A DNA stretch of 64,000 nucleotides from Porphyra umbilicalis (Eukaryota; Rhodophyta; Bangiophyceae; Bangiales; Bangiaceae). Each line of letters opens with the position of its first letter. Position 1 is the first letter of the stretch. Under the pieces are notes generated by a model. The model made no database searches and was not told the origin of the DNA. It worked only from the letters and a program-made list of their open reading frames with translations. The position numbers and the translations under genes are program-made. Location: positions 1-64,000 of the forward strand of contig KV919002.1 of assembly GCA_002049455.2 (NCBI GenBank), in the 5' to 3' direction. Positions 18,633-28,150 of the stretch are shown here, in pieces.

Positions 18633-19384
18633 CGCTGGCCTCTGCTGCGCGCGGACGGTGCCGTCCGCCGCCGCCAAGGGCTCCCCCCCCCGCGCCCGCG
18701 GTGGCGGCGGCGGCGGCGGCGGCGGCGGCAGGGGCTTTGGGCCCCCCCCCCTCCCCCCCCCCCCCCCGCCCCCCCCACGCCGACGCACCCCCCCCCCGGC
18801 GACCGCACCGCGTGGGAAGCGGCGTACAAGGCCTACATCCGCCGCAACGGGCGCGTCGCGTGCGCCATGTGCTGGGAGGGCTTCACCGCCCACGGCCGCG
18901 GCGCCGTCTTTGCCGACTACTCCCGCGCGCCCGCGCCCGGCGACGGCGCCGACGCGGACATTGTCAACAGCGTGGAGAGCATCCCGAGCTTGTACGTGTC
19001 CCTCACGGAGCTCAAGGCCAACGCCGGCCGCGCGTTGGGCGCGGGGGGGGGGCGGGGGGGGGTGCCGGCGCTGCGGGCGCTGCTGCCGGCGGCGGCGGCG
19101 GCGGCGCCGCCGCCGGGCGTGAGGTCGACGATTTTGGGGAAATCGTGGCGCGCGTCGGCGGGTACGACCCCGACGCGGAGTTTTGTGTCATCTTCCAAGC
19201 CGCGGGCGTCATGGGCGTCGACGTGGTGCGCCCGTCGGTCGGCCCGCGGGCGGTGTGGGAGGCGGGGCGCGACGCGGGGGGGGGGCGCCGCGTCGTGGGG
19301 GGGGGGGGGGGGGGCGGGGGGGGCTGGGGGGGGGGACGCGGCCGCCTAAACGAGGTCGTCGACGTGCCGAGCCGCGACGCGTGA
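18497..19384 (+). pseudogene. Hypothetical protein with plastid-transit-like start, reading frame broken at C and G runs
   Basis: The ATG at 18497 starts MASTRGAFVLAPPLV, with a hydroxylated, acid-free, Phe-containing start typical of primary-plastid transit peptides. The frame then meets a C run of about 26 bases (18607-18632) and further C and G runs. Convincing coding sequence continues in a second frame at about 18796-19050 (TAWEAAYKAYIRRNGRVACA, then MCWEGFTAHGRGAVFADYS and ESIPSLYVSLTELKANAG). It switches back to the first frame at about 19115-19384 (VDDFGEIVARVGGYDPDAEF, CVIFQAAGVMGVDVV), ending at 19384. Codon style of these pieces matches the neighbouring genes, so I read it as one gene of about 290 residues with two or more single-base length errors in homopolymers, or a decaying gene. 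I do not recognise the family. Function unknown, plastid location inferred only from the start. Confidence 0.45.
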
Positions 19385-19462
19385 GGGCGGTGCCGGGGGG
19401 GGGGGGGGGGGGGGGCGGGGTAGACGCCGCCGTGGGGACGCGCGGCGGGGCCGGGCTGTGGG

Positions 19463-19495
<33 letters not shown>

Positions 19496-19752
19496 GCCCG
19501 GCGACGGCGGCCCGTACCACGACGGCGGGGGACGGCGGCGGCCGCGGGCCGCGGCGGCCGCGGGTGCAACGGCGGCGGCCGCGCGCGGGCACGCGCGGGG
19601 GCACCCACGGGCACCCACTCGACTGTTACGCTGTTCTTGTTATCTACGCTGCCCCGCCGTCGCGTCCATGCCGCGCACCGTCGGGGCGGCGGCGCCGCGC
19701 GCCGCCGTGCCGCCGCGCGCCCCGGCGGGCGGCCGGCGCGGCGCTGGGGGCT

Positions 19753-20698
19753 CTAGTCCCACGGGGGATCCCCCCCCCCCCCCCCCCCTCCTCCCCCCCC
19801 CCCGCCCACAGGTCCTCCCCCTCCCCCGCGCCGCGGCTGCGGCGGCGCCCCCCCCCCGCCAGGCGGCCTTGCCCCCCCCACTCCAGCGGCCCTTGGCGCC
19901 GCCACTCCCCGCCGCCCCCGCACCGCCCGCGCGGCGGCGGCGGCGGCCGCCACGGGGGGGCGGGGGTGCCCCCCCTCGCCCCGCCCCCGCCGCCGCCCCC
20001 GCCCCCGACCCCGCACCCGCCGCCGCCGCCGCCGCCACCGCCGCCGGCGCGGCGGCGGCGCCCCCCCCCTCCGTGCGGAAGGCGCCGAGCCCCCCAAAGC
20101 GCAGCGGCACCCCCCCCGTGCCGACCCCCCCAACGGCGAGGGCGTCCGCGTCGGCCCCCCCGACCACCCATACCCCCCCGTCGTGCGGCCGACCGTTGCG
20201 CCGCCGCCGGCGGCGAGCAGCAGCTCGTCGAGGGCGGTCGACGCCGGATCCCCGGCCGCCTCAAGCGCCGACCGCAGGGAGGCGGCGCGGGAGAGGGCGG
20301 CGGGGGGGGGGACGCTGCCGCGGCGGTGGCCCCCGCCACGACTGCCCGCCGCAGCGCGGCGGCCGCGGCGGCCGCAACCGGATCGACGGGCGGGCCGGTG
20401 GCGGTGGGGGGGCGCCGCTGCCGCGGCGGCCGCCGCCGCCGCGCGACCGCCACCGGCCGCCGACGACTGGCGGCGCCGACACGGAGCGGCTCGTCGGCTG
20501 CTGTTGGGGCGTGCCCGCGTCGGCCCAGTCGGCGTCGGTCGCGCCGCCGCCCGTGGCGGCGCCGCCCGCGGGCGGGGGGGGGGGACGGCGCCCACGTCCA
20601 TGCCGGGGGGGGACGACCCCGCCCGCCGCCGGTGGAGGAAGGAGCGCGACGAGCTGCCGCCCGTCGATTGGCGGCGGCGGTGGCCGCCGCCGCCACCG

Positions 20699-20739
<41 letters not shown>

Positions 20740-21100
20740 GCCGCCGCCCCCAAGGACGCCCCCGTCGCCGCGGGGGCGCTCGCGGCTGGAGCGGCGGCGG
20801 GTGCCCCAGAGGAAGGAGCTCTGCGACGCGACGGGCGGCTCCGCGTCGGGCAATGGCGACGCGGCCGCAACGGCGTCGCCCTCCCCCGGCAACGTCCACG
20901 GGGGGGGGGCCGGCCACGGCACCGCCGCCGCCACCGGCGGGGTGGACGGGGGGGCGCCGAGGGCGACCCAGGACGCCGACCCCGTGTCGCCGGGACCCCC
21001 ATCATCCGCGACGCTGCTGTCGTCGCGGCCGCCGCCCGGCGGGTAGGGCGGCGGCCGCCGCCGTCGCCGTGGGAGGCACCACGGGGAAGGCGCGTCGGCG

Positions 21101-21145
<45 letters not shown>

Positions 21146-21167
21146 TCTGCGGCAGCGGGCTGGCCGT

Positions 21168-21202
<35 letters not shown>

Positions 21203-21426
21203 GCATCGTCCCCGCGTTTTGCAGCTGCGGCGGGCGACGCGGCCGCCTCGGCCGGCGGCGTCGTGTCCGCGAGCACCAACGGCGGTGGCGGATCCGGGTC
21301 TGGGACGGCAAACCCAATGGCGGCCGTCGCCGCTGCCGCCGCCTCCCGCCCCGGCCGCAGCGACCCGCCGCCGTCAGCGTCGGCGCGGGAGGTCCTCCCA
21401 ATGCACGCGCCCACGGCGTTGCCCAT
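19753..21426 (-). CDS. Hypothetical low-complexity protein with N-myristoylation-like start
   Basis: A minus-strand ATG at 21426 opens a frame beginning MGNAVGACIGRTSRADADGG. Gly2 followed by Asn, with small residues and a nearby Cys, is the classic pattern for N-myristoylation plus palmitoylation, which would tether the protein to a membrane. The rest is Ala-, Gly-, Pro- and Asp-rich, with an Asp-Ala repeat coded by a GTCGGC hexamer array (21113-21145) and a CCG array (about 20691-20750). Believable patches such as LSRAASLRSALEAAGDPAST and DELLLAAGGGATVGRTTGG (about 20200-20300) suggest a real protein, but the frame probably shifts at G and C runs, and the end is uncertain. No catalytic domain is visible. 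Unknown function. Confidence 0.4.
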
Positions 21427-22719
21427 CGCAGCGGGGTGGGGCTGGTGCAGCGCGCCGCCTCTTGGTTGCGTGTCGCCACGGGACGGGGGAGCGGCGCCGT
21501 CGCGGGCAACGCGGACCCCGCGGCGGGGACACTGCCAACGACCGCCGGCTGGGGCGCGGCCAAGACGCGCGGCACGTCGGTCGCCGCCGCCGCACCGCAC
21601 CGCACACACACCGGGGCGCCAGCGCTCGCCCACCACCGGCACCTGTGGGGCACGCGGCGCCGCCGGCGCCACCGCCCGTACGCCGTCAAAGGCACGCGCA
21701 CCGGCACGACGGTCGCCGTGCACCTCCCACCCACAGGCAACAAGAAACAGGGCGGCGGTAGGGGGCCAAGGTTGGCGCGTCGACGGCGGCGGTCCACCGA
21801 GCCAAGGCGGTGGCCGGCGCCTGCGCGCCGCAGACGCCGCGCGCAACGGCGCTCGCGGCTGTTGGATGCGGCGAGCAGCGGTCCCCCGTGCGTCTACGCA
21901 GCGCCCCCCAGCGCGGCGCATGCGCCCGCCGTACGGCACGCGCCGCGGCGGGCGGCGGAGCGCGCGCCTTCCCGCCCCACGGCCCAGCGGGGACTGGGGG
22001 GGGGCGGTGCCCTCGAGACCGCCTGTGGCGCGTGGCCGTGCGGCGCACACAAGTCGCGGCTGAGTGTGCGGGTGTGGTTGCCAGGGGGCACACCCCTCTC
22101 CCGCCCGTGGTCGGACGCGCGCGCGGAGAGCAGGCGCGTGCGACGTTTGTGAGGCGGTGCTGATCCCCATGGTCACGCATCACCCGCTGCAGCTGTCGGG
22201 GCCGGCGGGACCGCGGGCCCCGCGCGGCCGCGCCTCCACGCCACCCGCCGCAGTGTCGGGCGCCCGCCAATCTCGGTCGGCCGCATACGCGCGGACGGGC
22301 CGTCGTGTTCATTGGTGGCCCCGACCAATGGGTGCGGCGTATCTCCCCGCGGGGGTTGCTCGCGCGAGAGCGCAAGAGGCGGGGCGTCGCGGTGGGCCAG
22401 CCCCGGGTCGGCGCGAAGGGAAAACTGACAACAAGAAGGGCAGCGGGCCATCTCTGTGGCGGTGCAACGCGGCGGACCTCGGCACACTGGCGCGCGCGGA
22501 CGCACTTTTTGTTATTCTCTTCAAGCCGGCCAGAGCCAGCGCTGGGGGGAGTAAATAGAAAGAAAACAGTGCATCGCGCAGCCGCGCGCGGTGAGCCCCA
22601 CGACGCGGACACAAAGTGAACAGCAACGGAGGACAAAAACCCAAAACACCCCTCACGCACAACCGTTTGCTCCACCTCCCGCGCCGCACCACCCCAACCT
22701 CCACGCCGCGCTCGACGCG
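21427..22719. other. Intergenic region between two minus-strand genes
   Basis: It lies upstream of the minus-strand gene starting at 21426 and downstream of the one ending at 22720. Open frames exist on both strands but read as arginine-, alanine- and proline-rich noise. The segment 22400-22640 is less GC-rich. No repeat or RNA gene seen. Confidence 0.4.
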
Positions 22720-24111
22720 TCACCCGCCCGCCCCCCGCGCGGCGGCGGCGGCGCGCCCGAGCGCGACCGTCGCCGCCGCCTCGGCCGCCGCGTCGGCGGG
22801 CACCAACCCGAGCGCCGCCGCCGCCCAGGCGTGCCCCCCCGCGCGCGCCACCCCGTCGGCGGCCGTTGCCTCCCCCGCCGCGCGCAGCCACCCCGGGCTC
22901 GGCAGGGCGAGGGCCCCCCCCGGTCCCGCCACCGTCCACCGGAGGGCCACCCGCAGGGCGTCGGCGGCGACGGGGAGGGGCAGGGGCGTCGGCACGGCCG
23001 CCGCCGCCGCCGCCACCCCATCCCCAGCCCCTGCCGCCGCCGCTGCCGCCGCTGCCGCTGCCGCCGCCGCGCCCGTCGCGGCCGGCGGCTCGGGGGCGGT
23101 GGCCAACACAAACCGACGGCGGAGCGCGCGGACCCCCCCCGCGCGTGTGATGGCCCGCGCGAGCGCCACGTCACCCGCCGCCCGCAGCGCCGCGAGCGGC
23201 GGCAGCACCCCCCCGGGTGCGCCCGCGGCGGCGGCGGACAACCCCCCGACGAGCGCCGCCGTCTCGACGGCCGACGCGTACGCGTCGTACGAGACGAGGC
23301 CGAGGCGCGCCGCGGCGGCGGCGTTGCCCTCCCCGCCCGCCGCGGCCGCAGCGACCACGTCGTGGCGGCCCGCTTCGCGGAGCTCCCGCGACCGGGGGAG
23401 CACCCCGCGCGCGAGGCGCAGGCGCGCCGCCGCGCCAGAGGTGAGGAGCTCGTCCACCACCGCCCGCGCGGTCGGCGTGTCGGTCCACCACGCGGGGGGA
23501 ACGGGGGGCGCCGCCGCCGCCGCCGCCGCCGTCGCTGCCGGCACCAAGGGGGAGGGCGGGGCCGCGCGCTCCGCGGGCGCCGCCGACCCCACCGCCGCCA
23601 GTGCCGACGTTGTGGGCGGCGGCAGTGCCGCCGCCGCCGCCGCGACGACCACCACCGGCGGCGGCGGCGGGGCCACCGGCGGCGGCGGGGCCACCGGCGG
23701 CGGCCGCGGCGGGGGGCCCTTCCCCCCCCGGCGGCTCCGCCGGCGCGCCGGCGGGGGCTCCCCCACGGCCCACCCGAGCGTCGCCGCGACGCGGCGGTAC
23801 CCCCCCCCGGCACAGAGGCGACCCGGTTAGCCACCGTCGCGTTGAGCGTGCGGAGGACCGCCCGCGGGGGGAGGGTGCCCGCCGGCAACCCCGCCGCCGC
23901 CACCACCGCCGCCGCCTCGGCGGCGACCGCCGCCACGTAGGGGGGGGTGCGCCCGGGGCCGACGCGGGGGTGCGCGCGGCGCGCCGCACCGGCCGCGCGC
24001 CGGCGGCTGGTCGTCCGCAGGGGCGTGCGCGCGGCGGGGGAGGGGAGTGGGGGGGGGGGGGGGGGGGTTGCGGTTGGGGTTGCGGTTGAGCGCGGGGGGG
24101 GGGGGGGGCGT

Positions 24112-24144
<33 letters not shown>

Positions 24145-24908
24145 GTAGCGCCGCCGCAGCCGCGCCACCCCCGCGGCAGACAGGGGGGGGGGGTCGGCCG
24201 CCCCGCCGCGCCCCGCCGAGCGGCGGCCGTCGGCAGCGGCGGCGGCGCGCGTGACGGCGGCGGTCGCCACCGCCGCGGCGGCGCCGCCGTCGCCGCCGCC
24301 CGCCGCGCCCGCGCCGCCGCCAAACGCCCACGCGGGCGGCGGCAGCGGGGCGAGGTGGGGCGACCCAAAAGGCGGGGGCGGGGCCCCCCCCTGCTCCCCC
24401 CACCCAGCGTGCACGCTCAGCGGGGCGCCGAGGAGCTCCCCGCGCCGCGCCCGGCGGCGGCCGACCGCCGCCACCCGCCCGCCACCGCCGCCGCCGCTGA
24501 CGGGCAGGCCGCACGCCCCACACACCCCCCCACCGGCGGCAGCGGCGACACCCCCCGCCGCCGAGGGCGACCGTGACGCAATGGCGGGGGGCGGGGGGGC
24601 GCCCCCCCCCCCCCCCCCCCCCCCGGCGCCCCCCCCCCCCCGAGGACGGGCACAAAGGCGGCGCGGGCGGCGGCGGGTCGCGGCGGCCGGCGGCGGCCGC
24701 GCCCGCCGCCCGCCGCACACGCACACGTCGGGTGGCGCGGCGGCGCTGGGGTGACGTGCGCCGCGGGGGGGCGCGGCGGGGGCGGGGCGGCGGCGGCGAC
24801 GCGCGGGGCGGCGCCGGCGGGGGGCGCCGGCGGGGCCAAATCCCACGCCACGTACGCTTCGGGGGGGATGGCGCCCGGCCGCGCGTCGTCGTTGACGAGG
24901 AGGCCCAT
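22720..24908 (-). pseudogene. Hypothetical protein with four LP..LR.aG...GG..LGL repeats, frame broken at G runs
   Basis: A minus-strand ATG at 24908 starts MGLLVNDDARPGAIPPEAYV. Downstream coding patches lie in different frames separated by long G runs (24042-24143, 24601-24650 on the plus strand as G or C). They include GVCGACGLPVSGGGGG with a CxxC pair, RARRGELLGAPLSVHAGWGE, and a final 348-codon frame ending at 22720. The last third contains four related segments of about 35-40 residues: TLPPRAVLRTLNATVANRVA, then VLPRSRELREAGRHDVVAAA, then VLPPLAALRAAGDVALARAI, then ALPSPGWLRAAGEATAADGV, each followed by Gly-Gly and most by an LGL-like end. From memory a similar LPxxxELRxxGRxDL..GG..LGL motif occurs in some plant and algal proteins, but I cannot name the family. 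I read it as one gene damaged or mis-sequenced at homopolymers. Function unknown. Confidence 0.5.
24042..24143. repeat. Cluster of long poly-G tracts
   Basis: Several runs of G, the longest above 25 bases (about 24116-24143), sit within the minus-strand repeat-protein gene and coincide with changes of reading frame. Similar C or G runs occur at 18607-18632, 19398-19416, 19465-19492, 24601-24622 and 47701-47745. Confidence 0.8.
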
Positions 24909-25457
24909 GGTGCGCCGCGCCAAGCGGGTGGGGGGAGGGAGACAAGCGGGGGGGAGGGTGCCAGACGGCCGACGAGCGCAAGACGGCAGGGGGGCGGCGC
25001 TGGGGACGGGCACGGGCGGCGGCGGTCGCCGTCGGGCCGACCGACCACGTAGGGGCGCCCGCCCGTGGAGGAGGCGCGAGGTCCTTTGGGTTGGAAGACG
25101 CCCTGCAATTCTCGCAAGTCGTTTCAGACCAAGTCGCAGATGTCACTAAAGTCGATCGAGGAGACTAAATGTTTGTAGCATAATCCGGACAAGGACAGCG
25201 CTACGACGGAAGCGAGCCACACCAAGCGCACGATGGTGCCCCTTTGGATCCCCGTCTTGCCCGTCGCTGCCTCCAGCTGTCCCGCCTGCTGTGCGTCTGA
25301 GAGGACGCGCTTGTGGGACCCTGCTCTTTTTTTGGTTTCCAGGACGGGACAAGCATCGCTCTCAGCACACTCGTCGAAAAAGCGCAACGGCGTCGCCGCG
25401 CGCGCGCCCCTCTACCCGCCTCGTCGGCCGACGCGCGCGCCCCAGCCGCCGCGGGCT
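24909..25457. other. Intergenic region between two minus-strand genes
   Basis: A 550-base gap upstream of the repeat-motif gene and downstream of the receptor-like gene. The part 25095-25390 is markedly less GC-rich. No gene, repeat or RNA recognised. Confidence 0.4.
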
Positions 25458-26163
25458 CTACTGCTCGTAGCTCTTGTACAGCCCATCCGGCGTTGCCAGG
25501 CCCCCCTCCGACGCCAACACCCCCGGCATGAACGGGGGCGCGCCCCACGCGGCGGCGCCGCCGGCGCCTTGTCCCGCCGCCGGGCCAACCGACGGGGGCG
25601 CCGAGGCCCCCCCCCCGCCGCTGCTGGCGGCCATTGACGCGCTGGTGCTGCTGTGGATGGTCGACAGCAGGATGTCGGGCATTGGGGGGGGGTTTGGGCG
25701 ACCGACGGGCGCGCCGCCGACGGCGCGGGCGGCGGGGGGGGCCACCCCTTGTGACCACCGGCGCCTCCCCCGGGAGCCCCCGCCCCCGGGGGCACCCCCG
25801 CACCAAACGCCGGTGCGGCGCCCTGCGGTGGGCGGGCGGGCGCCCCAGGGTGCGCACCGCCCGCCCCCTGCGCGGGCGCGTACGCTGTAGGCGGCGACGC
25901 GGCGCCGACAAACGTTGGCAATGGGGCCGCCGCCGCCGCCGCCGCGGGCGCATACGTCGTCGGCGGGTGCGCCGGTGGCGGCCGACCGCCCCCGCCGTTT
26001 GACGGCAGCTGCAGCGACGCCGCCGACGGCGGCTCTGACGGCGCATAGTACGGTGGATGCTGCGGCGGCGGTGGGGGTAAAGCGTCGCCAGCGACCGTCG
26101 GCGGCGGGCCCACTGGCAGCGTCGCCGCCGACGGCGGTGGCGCAGGGGCGTAGTATGGCTGCG

Positions 26164-26196
<33 letters not shown>

Positions 26197-26410
26197 GTAC
26201 CACCGCCGCCGCCGCCGGTGGGGCTGGTGGCGGCGCGCCCTCACCCCCCCCGCCGCTGTCGCCACCCGCCGCTCCCGCGGCGGCCGCCGGCTTGGCGCCA
26301 CCGGGCCGCGACCGGCGGCGGAGCTGCCACACGACCACCCCGGCAATGGCCACAGCCGCCACGACCGCCGCGATGGCGCCACCCGCAATGAGGCCGATCT
26401 TGGATTGGCT

Positions 26411-26441
<31 letters not shown>

Positions 26442-27157
26442 TTGTCCCCGCCGTGGCGGCCGACGGAGCTCCGCCCGCCCACCGCGTACGTGCACGGGTT
26501 GGTCGACTCGATGAGGAGGGCCATGGGCTGCCCCGGCGCCACGCCGTCTGCCAAGCCGGGGGCGACCCCCGGCGGCGGCCCCGTCGTAAACAACACGATC
26601 GGCCCCGATGGGGATGTGTACGCCGAGCCGCACGCAAAGCCCTCGTCAAAAACGAGGATCGTCCGCCCGGCAGCGTCGTGCCGCGACAGGGCATCCATAC
26701 TCTCCAGCAGCGGCGTGAGGAGGCCGAGGCTCTTGGTCGACAAAATGGCCGTCACGACCGGGCCCGCAAAGCCCGACGGGGCCTCATAGTCGGCGCCGCC
26801 GTCGCAGGTGGCGCCGTTGGCGGCAACGCCACGGAGCGGCAACGTGACCGCGCCAGCAACGCCGGCCACCGCGCCGCGAAAGGTGAGGGTGTTGGGGCAG
26901 CCGCGCACGCCGCGCACGGCGGTGTAGGGCTCGTCCGACACGCTCACCGTGCCGTTCAACTGCAGCGGCCGCACCGAGGGGGGTGCCCACCGCCACGCGC
27001 CTGGCTCCCGCGCCGCCGAAACGTGCGAGGGGCCCCAACTCGGCCCACGCCGAGGCGCGGCGGAGACGGCGACCCCGCCGGCCGCGGTGGCCACGAGGTA
27101 AGCCCACGCGGACGCGGCCGCGACGGCGACGGCGGCGACGCGCCGTCCACGCGCCAT
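25458..27157 (-). CDS. Type I single-pass membrane protein with proline/tyrosine-rich cytoplasmic tail
   Basis: The ATG at 27157 opens a signal peptide (MARGRRVAAVAVAAASAWAY). About 230 residues of ectodomain follow, with scattered cysteines (VRGCPNTLTF, GATCDGGADYEAP, FACGSAYTSP, STNPCTYAVGG). A Gly linker leads to one membrane span (KIGLIAGGAIAAVVAAVAIA then VVVWQLRRRSR stop-transfer). The roughly 300-residue tail is rich in Pro, Ala and Tyr, with motifs QPYYAPAPPP, HPPYYAPSEPP, TTYAPAA and TAYAPAQ. PPxY-like motifs are typical ligands of WW domains. Near the end the frame breaks at a C run (around 25685-25692 or 25735-25745). The alternative frame gives a more natural end, MPDILLSTIHSSTSAS to GLYKSYEQ, with the stop at 25458-25460. 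About 566 residues. Surface receptor or adhesion role is inference; no named domain was recognised. Confidence 0.65.
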
Positions 27158-28150
27158 GCCGTCGAAACAAGAGCGGCGGCCGCCCCTCCCCGCTTGCGAC
27201 AATGGGGCCGCCGCGACTGTGACAACAGCGTTGCCGTCGACGCGGGCGTCGGTACGGGCTCCTCCCAAGCGGGGCCGCTCGTTAGGGGAGAGCACGCGAC
27301 GCGCCGTCAATGCGCGGGCGTCGCGGATGCGGCGGCTTTGGGAGGGCGACGGCGCTGGGCGCGGGGCCCACCACCGATGGCGCGTTGACACTTGCGACGG
27401 CCAGCACCGCACGGAGCCGCCCTAGACAGGCCAAACGGGCTGGCGCACATCGCGGTGACGGCCAGCGGCCGCGGTTCCTCGCCGCGCGCGGCGGCGTGCC
27501 TTCACTGCGGCACCGCTGCTGCAGGGAGGGGGCCCCACGCGCTGGCTGGTTGCTCGCACGAGGGCGCTGCTGCTTCACATCCTCTGGCACGCGACCGTTT
27601 GATTGGCTTGGGGGTGACGTACGAGCCGCGGGCGCGCGCCGCGCTCCCCCTCCCAAACAGACCCTGCGCAGACCCATCGCCACCGTCCTACCGGCTCGTG
27701 CACGAGTCATCGACTGCCGGCGGTTGGCAACAAGGCACCTCTCGCAACTGACAGATGTCCAGGACAGCCTTGACAGAACCTAGCGAGGATCGTGGTACGT
27801 GGCAAGCGGGCGGTGCTGCCTGACGAGGCAGACATTCATCTTGTCCACGCCGATGACAGCTGCCGTTTGAGCAACGAGCGCGAGGATGCTATTGCAAATG
27901 ATACTGTACTGTACATGCATGCGCGTACGAGCAGGGCACGATGCAAAAACAAAGCAGCACCCCCATACCCGCGGCATAACAAGAGAAAACAAAAGGTGTT
28001 GAAATGACAGAGGTTGGTGCGCACCCGCTGCACGAGTCATACACGGCATGACTCGTGCCGTATGACTCTTGCCGTATGACTCTTGCTCCACGGGTCTGTT
28101 TGCGGGTGACTGCTGTCGCCAGACCAGACATCCATCGACGCCCCCCCAGC
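27158..28150. other. Intergenic region between two minus-strand genes
   Basis: Upstream of the receptor-like gene and downstream of the multi-pass membrane protein gene. It contains the motif ACTGTACTGTACA at 27903-27915 and the TGACTC repeat cluster at 28031-28083. No coding sequence recognised. Confidence 0.45.
28031..28083. repeat. TGACTC repeat cluster with perfect inverted repeat
   Basis: A 10-bp perfect inverted repeat, CACGAGTCAT and ATGACTCGTG with a 7-base spacer (28031-28057), is followed by two tandem copies of a 14-base unit containing CGTATGACTCTTGC. The hexamer TGACTC occurs four times, once on the opposite strand. It lies just past the 3' end of the minus-strand gene that stops at 28151. 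It resembles a set of bZIP-type half sites, or a 3' RNA hairpin; the role is not known. Confidence 0.6.
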
